DNA of 40,280 nt, taken from a virus. Each line of letters starts with the position of its first letter. The first letter of the stretch is position 1. The notes under the pieces are model-generated. The model was not told the origin of the DNA. It ran no database searches and saw only the letters and a program-made list of their open reading frames with translations. The position numbers were made by a program, and so were the translations under genes. The stretch lies in the IMG/VR virus record IMGVR_UViG_3300033571_003775, positions 1 to 40,280 of that record; one strand, written 5' to 3'. Shown one piece after another: positions 36,436-40,280 of this stretch.

Positions 36436-36512
36436 TGGTACCCTCAGTCAGACTCGAACTGACACTGAAGCGATTTTAAGTCGCCTTCCTCTACCGATTG
36501 GGATATGAGGGC
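36436..36512 (-). tRNA. tRNA with Leu anticodon TAA but short variable arm, minus strand
   Basis: Acceptor GCCCTCA/TGAGGGT (G1-U72), A73, CCA encoded. Anticodon loop CTTAAAA gives UAA for UUA. The variable region is TCAGT, so class I. The D-arm TATCCC...GAGGA matches the TAG and CAA tRNAs of the plus-strand array, indicating one related family. Confidence 0.87.
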
Positions 36513-36519
36513 ACTTCAC

Positions 36520-36981
36520 TTACGCCAGAAGTCTATCTGCCGCAATACTGGCCGCAAAAGCCTGTGGCTTAACAAACGGAATGACATTACAGAATCCTTT
36601 GATATAACCCACAGCTTCGCTAATAACACAAGAAGAGCCATGCTTTTCATCAGGGTTGATATCGAGATGAATCTCAACATGACGATCTCCGATTGCTTCT
36701 TCCAGATCAACATACATCTGGGCGGTCTTCATTACTTCATTCATTAGACGCACGCGAGGACGGTCCTTCTTTTGATCATAATCTCTCTCATTGGAGAGCT
36801 GACCGAATATCTTACAGCCTCTGTTGCCGTTGTAATGAACAACAATGACTGTAGCGTATTCTGCATGCCATACGTCGTTTCTATCACGATAACGTGCAGA
36901 ATCTGAACCGATATAGATCTTAGTAGAGTCTGTGGTGTTACGAATAAAGTCTCTAACTTCATCAAGATCTAGCGTGCGCAT
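36520..36981 (-). CDS. RNase H-like YkuK-family protein
   Basis: 153 residues: IYIGSDSARY begins an RNase H-like fold with the first catalytic Asp. EYATVIVVHY, and HLDINPDEKHGSS with a second acidic pair, complete the usual DUF458/YkuK order. It might process RNA, but catalytic activity of the family is unproven. AGAGGTAAATAGTT precedes the ATG. It lies immediately upstream of the two minus-strand tRNAs, so the transcript is shared. Confidence 0.72.
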   Translation of the reverse strand: MRTLDLDEVRDFIRNTTDSTKIYIGSDSARYRDRNDVWHAEYATVIVVHYNGNRGCKIFGQLSNERDYDQKKDRPRVRLMNEVMKTAQMYVDLEEAIGDRHVEIHLDINPDEKHGSSCVISEAVGYIKGFCNVIPFVKPQAFAASIAADRLLA

Positions 36982-36987
36982 AACTAT

Positions 36988-37086
36988 TTACCTCTTCTTT
37001 CTTCCCTTCATACGACGAGCCTTACGTTTCTGGCTCCCGATCTTTCTTCTGCCCTTTCTCGGGCGGTTCTTTCTTTCATGTGCCAT
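36988..37086 (-). CDS. 32-residue extremely basic peptide
   Basis: Sequence begins MAHERKNRPRKGRRKIG and ends RRMKGRKKR, with about 18 Arg/Lys and no hydrophobic stretch. It has its own promoter and the site AAAGGAGTTTGTA, so it is very likely translated. Such a peptide should bind RNA, DNA or ribosomes, as small ribosomal and nucleoid peptides do. No family recognised. Confidence 0.7.
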   Translation of the reverse strand: MAHERKNRPRKGRRKIGSQKRKARRMKGRKKR

Positions 37087-37525
37087 TACAAACTCCTTTC
37101 CTATTATCAATCATACTATTCTTTTTTAGAAAAGTCAAGTGATTTTTTCTTACTTTACACATAATCCAGGTGTTATAATACTCTTCTGATTCTAACACAC
37201 TGTTTTCGAACTGATACTTTGCTTCGAAGTATGTCATCTCTCCTTTAGAGTAACACAGACGAAGTATTTCTCTTTTGAAAGCATCTTTGCCGAAAATGTT
37301 TACGTGATGTTTTAGTTCTTCATTAGAACCGTAGTAGTCTCTCCAATCAGATTCTACTTTATGTCTTTTCTTTTTACCTTTGACTTGTTTAGTCTTAGTA
37401 AAATAAAAGTTCTTTTTGCCTATATATTTTCTATTAGTACGGAGATTGGTTATCAAATAAACGCATCCAATAACTTTATCACCAATCTCCGTATATTCTT
37501 CTTCATTATATAACCACATGAACAT
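37076..37525 (-). CDS. GIY-YIG-type homing endonuclease (SegE-like)
   Basis: 149 residues: GCVYLITNLRTNRKYIGKK is the GIY-YIG core in the VYL/YIG form, ESDWRDYYGS carries the basic and acidic catalytic region, and FKREILRLCYSKGEMTYFEA matches the SegE-like group of T4-like phages. It likely cuts phage DNA to spread its own gene. A promoter for the next gene lies inside its C-terminal codons. The start is coupled by TAATG. Confidence 0.85.
   Translation of the reverse strand: MFMWLYNEEEYTEIGDKVIGCVYLITNLRTNRKYIGKKNFYFTKTKQVKGKKKRHKVESDWRDYYGSNEELKHHVNIFGKDAFKREILRLCYSKGEMTYFEAKYQFENSVLESEEYYNTWIMCKVRKNHLTFLKKNSMIDNRKGVCNGT
37110..37138 (-). promoter_or_regulatory. Minus-strand promoter inside the GIY-YIG gene
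   Basis: On the minus strand: TTGACT (37138-37133), 17-nt spacer, TATGAT (37115-37110). Leader of about 17 nt with AAAGGAG before the basic peptide at 37086. Confidence 0.75.
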
Positions 37526-37731
37526 TATCCCTTTTTAGAGATATTTATTCTTCCTGCAGTTATATTATTCTGTGCTCTTATATCTTTATTACACCAGGTC
37601 CAGCATTCTCCAGTATCATCTTGAAAACATACCCAATATAAATGATGCTCAAAGCCATAATCTATAAGAAAATGAGCTAACGCATTACCTTTAGGCGTTA
37701 TCAAGGGTAGAGGAGGATCGATCCTTATCAA
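37525..37731 (-). CDS. Small conserved T4-like phage protein
   Basis: 68 residues beginning MIRIDPPLPLITPKGNALAH, then HHLYWVCFQDDTGECWTWC. I recall this family from T4-like phages of cyanobacteria and rhizobia; function unknown. It is coupled to both neighbours by 4-nt and 1-nt overlaps. Confidence 0.75.
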   Translation of the reverse strand: MIRIDPPLPLITPKGNALAHFLIDYGFEHHLYWVCFQDDTGECWTWCNKDIRAQNNITAGRINISKKG

Positions 37732-37910
37732 TCTTCATACTCTTCTTCGTCTTCCTCTTCATAATATCCAATGAGTTCACAGATTTGAGAAATCAACTCT
37801 AATGCGTTTGCCTGGATTCTATCTGATTGGTATATGGACTCTTCAGAAGTTATTTCGTTCTCGCGAATGAATTCTTTACAAAGATCATATAACTCAGCGT
37901 CGATACGCAT
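37728..37910 (-). CDS. Small acidic protein
   Basis: 60 residues, helical, with a poly-acidic tail (YYEEEDEEEYED). Possible DNA mimic or binding partner for a basic protein, but nothing more can be said. TAATG start. Confidence 0.65.
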   Translation of the reverse strand: MRIDAELYDLCKEFIRENEITSEESIYQSDRIQANALELISQICELIGYYEEEDEEEYED

Positions 37911-38110
37911 TATTTAAACCAGCCCTGCACCCAATCAAACCAAGGCTTAACATAAGAATAAAGTGAAACAACCCATTCATACAATTCGTTTAATTTAGCA
38001 CGGGCAGCGTCAATATATGGCTGAAAGTTATAATCTCTAAAATGGTAAGCAACACCTGCTAATGCAACAGCAAGTGCAGCAGTTAAAACTAACTTCATCG
38101 TATCACTCAT
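37910..38110 (-). CDS. Small membrane-anchored protein
   Basis: 66 residues with one N-terminal hydrophobic helix (about residues 5-22) and an aromatic amphipathic C-terminus (YSYVKPWFDWVQGWFK). AAAGGAGAAAATAA precedes the ATG. Topology resembles small membrane effectors; function unknown. Confidence 0.65.
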   Translation of the reverse strand: MSDTMKLVLTAALAVALAGVAYHFRDYNFQPYIDAARAKLNELYEWVVSLYSYVKPWFDWVQGWFK

Positions 38111-38234
38111 TTATTTTCTCCTTTGTTGTTTCAAGAGTTACTACTCTAGGTTTACTGTCAAACAAACTAGTTGTGATCAATATACCAAGAAAAGCTATTA
38201 CGAATAGTAACAAGTGTATGCTCTTCTCTTTCAT
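38103..38234 (-). CDS. 43-residue membrane peptide
   Basis: Short ORF (MKEKSIHLLLFVIAFLGILI and on) with GAAGGATATAAGTA before the ATG. One transmembrane helix and a charged tail (ETTKEKINE). Its end overlaps the next gene's start by 8 nt, supporting translation. Confidence 0.6.
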   Translation of the reverse strand: MKEKSIHLLLFVIAFLGILITTSLFDSKPRVVTLETTKEKINE

Positions 38235-38247
38235 TACTTATATCCTT

Positions 38248-38475
38248 CTAACATGAAATCTTACCAGGACATTTGTCGTGCGAACAAACATATCCCATAG
38301 GTAATAGTCTGCCAAGACTATCTGTAAAAGAAATACCACAGACTTTACATTTCACTTCGCCATAATCAGTTGGAAGTTGGTGTTGAGAAGGGACCGTCCA
38401 GTCCCTCCATAGTTTTCCTATTTCCATACCATCACGAATACCTTGTTTGTATCCTTCTTTCCAATCTTCGCTCAT
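38248..38475 (-). CDS. Small zinc-ribbon protein
   Basis: 75 residues. N-terminal helical WKEGYKQGIRDGMEIG, then a four-cysteine ribbon: CKVC near residue 45 and CSHDKC near residue 64. ATGA overlap with the ribonucleotide reductase stop. Possibly a partner or regulator. Confidence 0.65.
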   Translation of the reverse strand: MSEDWKEGYKQGIRDGMEIGKLWRDWTVPSQHQLPTDYGEVKCKVCGISFTDSLGRLLPMGYVCSHDKCPGKISC

Positions 38476-40280
38476 ATTTCACAATTCCCCGAAGTGCAAG
38501 CCAGTGTTTGAACGCCTTCAACATTATCATTATGTTCAATCAAAATATCCCAGTCAATTGTTGTCGGAATATTTTTCACTGTATTCTTGTACTCATCAGC
38601 CGTGATTGTCTCATATGGCGCCTGACGATAAGTACCGCCGTCGTATGGCAAGAATGATACACCTGACATTTCATCAAAGTGATCATAAACCCATGCGCCA
38701 ACACGTGGCCATTCTTCTTCTGTTACGTTAATAGTAACAGATGGTTTATGCTCACACCAATGACGCTGATACATCAACCACAGATTAAGATGCTTAATTG
38801 CATCAACATCATTACGGGTTACTGATTCCTTTGGTAGCTTCATTGGGAATGTAAATACCGTAGTAGAATGAGGCTTAGTAACGTCAGGCTCATGAGGAAC
38901 ACCTGCGTCAATAAGATGTTTCGTGAGGGGGTCTTTGTTATCAGAGCGTACACGACGGTAATAATAACGGTCATGCCCTGGATGAATACCGGAAGGACTA
39001 AGAACCAGTTGAGAAACTGTTCCGCTTGGTTTGACGCAGGTAATGGCCACTGACTGATTAATTCCAAGTTTCTCACTCCATTCTTTATTCGTATCAATAG
39101 CAACCTGCTTTAGCTTCTCGAGACGCTTCGGAAGATCAGGATCATCAGGATTATTCATCAATGGACAATCATAAATGCCAGTGAACGAAACGCCCAGTAG
39201 CCTTTCTTCTTCAGTATTCTTCTGCCAAATCTTTCTCAGGTACGGAAAATGTGTGAGAGTAGATTGGAACGTTCCAAGAATTGTTGCCACTCTAATCTTT
39301 CTTGCAAGACTCTTTTCATCATCGTCGCTTCGTATAACAACTTCAGTGAGATTACAAAATTGATATGGACGCAGGATAATCTCAGAGCAGGGATTAGTTC
39401 CAAATTCATGGTCAGGATCTCTTCTTCCAGACTTAGCAGCCACTCGTTTAGATGCGTCTCTACTAAAGATTCCTCGTTCGCCTGACTTTGATTCATAGAT
39501 TGAAAGCCACTCTGACATGAACTGCCCGACGTCTGGCTTTTCTGTATAGACTGCTGAATTGTTTGAAAGAGCTCTTTGAACATTTGCTTCCCACCATTGG
39601 CCAGCCTTAGCATGGCGCATGCGTTCATCAGATAGATTAGAAAGAGAGATCATTGCTGAACGACGAACACCACCAACGACAACTACTTCACCAATCTTAC
39701 ACATAATATCATGACATTCAAGAGAAGTCAGACGACGTCCCTTTGCCTGTTTGAAAATACGAATAACAAACTTGAATAGATCATTCAATGGCTCAGGACC
39801 AGATGAACGGCCACCAAATGTCTTCAACACTGCGCCTGCAGGACGAAGAGCAGTCAAATCCCACTTCGGAATCTCACCAGCATAGAGCAGCGAGATAAGC
39901 ATACGAAGAGCCTTTGACCAACCTTCCTTAGAATCACGAACAGTGATTGTAGTATCACAATCAAATAGTTCATCAGGAATCTCAGGGAGCTTATTTACAT
40001 ACTGACGTTCAACAGAGAATCCGACGCCTGTGCCATTCATAAGAATACACATAGCCTCGTCGAACGCTTTAGGATCGTCAATAGGTAGATATGAACAGTT
40101 ATAACCAGCAACATTATCTCGATCAAGAGCCTTACCAGCGGTCATTAGGGCTCGCATGGATGGCATTACTTCAAGATTATGAATAGAATCAAATACTTCT
40201 TTCTTTAGTTTTTCATCAGTAATCTTTACCCTGTCAAACATATAATCTACATAACGCTGCACTGTTTCATGCCAGTGTTC
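38472..40280 (-). CDS. nrdJ: Class II (adenosylcobalamin) ribonucleoside-triphosphate reductase, N-terminus cut by window edge
   Basis: Makes deoxynucleotides using coenzyme B12. At least 602 residues are visible; the frame stays open to the right edge, so roughly the first 100-140 residues are missing. Landmarks: AGYNCSYLPIDDPKAF, GTGVGFSVE, RPAGAVLKTFGGRSSGPEP in part, GTNPCSEIIL with the radical-site cysteine, VKPSGTVSQL and a C-terminal CTSGNC redox pair. This fits the monomeric NrdJ type. The phage therefore depends on host B12 and uses the nearby glutaredoxin or a host thioredoxin for reduction. Confidence 0.94.
   Translation of the reverse strand, partial: EHWHETVQRYVDYMFDRVKITDEKLKKEVFDSIHNLEVMPSMRALMTAGKALDRDNVAGYNCSYLPIDDPKAFDEAMCILMNGTGVGFSVERQYVNKLPEIPDELFDCDTTITVRDSKEGWSKALRMLISLLYAGEIPKWDLTALRPAGAVLKTFGGRSSGPEPLNDLFKFVIRIFKQAKGRRLTSLECHDIMCKIGEVVVVGGVRRSAMISLSNLSDERMRHAKAGQWWEANVQRALSNNSAVYTEKPDVGQFMSEWLSIYESKSGERGIFSRDASKRVAAKSGRRDPDHEFGTNPCSEIILRPYQFCNLTEVVIRSDDDEKSLARKIRVATILGTFQSTLTHFPYLRKIWQKNTEEERLLGVSFTGIYDCPLMNNPDDPDLPKRLEKLKQVAIDTNKEWSEKLGINQSVAITCVKPSGTVSQLVLSPSGIHPGHDRYYYRRVRSDNKDPLTKHLIDAGVPHEPDVTKPHSTTVFTFPMKLPKESVTRNDVDAIKHLNLWLMYQRHWCEHKPSVTINVTEEEWPRVGAWVYDHFDEMSGVSFLPYDGGTYRQAPYETITADEYKNTVKNIPTTIDWDILIEHNDNVEGVQTLACTSGNCEI

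Noticed and set aside
1-40280. CRISPR arrays, insertion sequences, rRNA genes or an attachment site
   Set aside because: No regularly spaced repeats, transposase genes, rRNA sequence or integrase/att pair was seen.

Overview
The window looks like part of a large T4-like tailed-phage genome (myovirus type), probably infecting an alphaproteobacterium. The T4-type replication block is clear: sliding clamp (gp45), clamp loader large and small subunits (gp44, gp62-like), the translational repressor RegA, and further right an RNase H/5' nuclease and a PhoH-like ATPase. The DNA is AT-rich, genes are tightly packed with ATGA, TAATG or GTGA overlaps, and there is a long tRNA array. The host guess rests mainly on the tRNA-His, which has A73 and no encoded G-1, a pattern known from many alphaproteobacteria. 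Several gene types (class II ribonucleotide reductase, DUF6433, PhoH, ClpP-like) are also usual in T4-like phages of cyanobacteria and rhizobia.

Layout. (1) 1-6200, plus strand: a probable DNA hypermodification block with a TET/JBP dioxygenase, an unassigned helical protein, a myo-inositol-phosphate synthase, a HAD phosphatase, a P-loop kinase, a DUF3310-like protein, a zinc ribbon and a GT-A glycosyltransferase. (2) 6200-10680, plus: clamp, clamp loader, RegA and small genes, closed by a terminator. (3) 10680-18660, plus: 26 tRNA genes and one tRNA-like element, interleaved with small genes (tail-collar minis, three small secreted proteins, two 2OG oxygenases, a phosphoesterase). With two more tRNAs on the minus strand at 36.4 kb there are 28 tRNAs, with anticodons for all 20 amino acids. 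(4) 18660-20114, plus: a carbamoyltransferase that may also act on hydroxymethylated DNA. (5) 20094-40280, minus: a PD-(D/E)XK nuclease, two pairs of paralogous unknown proteins, PhoH, RNase H, a seven-gene NDP-heptose biosynthesis and transfer operon, SpeD, glutaredoxin, methyltransferases, a ClpP-like protease, an RlpA-like protein, a YkuK-like protein, a GIY-YIG endonuclease, and a class II ribonucleotide reductase running off the right edge.

How the parts fit. The heptose operon holds nearly every step from a transaldolase through sedoheptulose-7-phosphate isomerase (GmhA), kinase (HddA), phosphatase (GmhB) and a nucleotidyltransferase to a GT4 glycosyltransferase and a sugar O-methyltransferase. 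This would let the phage make and attach its own heptose. The tRNA array contains structural oddities: three leucine-anticodon tRNAs with short variable arms, two long-variable-arm tRNAs with UAU and CAC anticodons, and a tRNA-like element clamped inside a 21-bp hairpin. Sigma70-like promoters (TTGACT or TTTACT, 17-nt spacer, TATNNT-like) sit directly upstream of genes on both strands, which supports early transcription by host RNA polymerase. Two of them place an ATG exactly where transcription should start.
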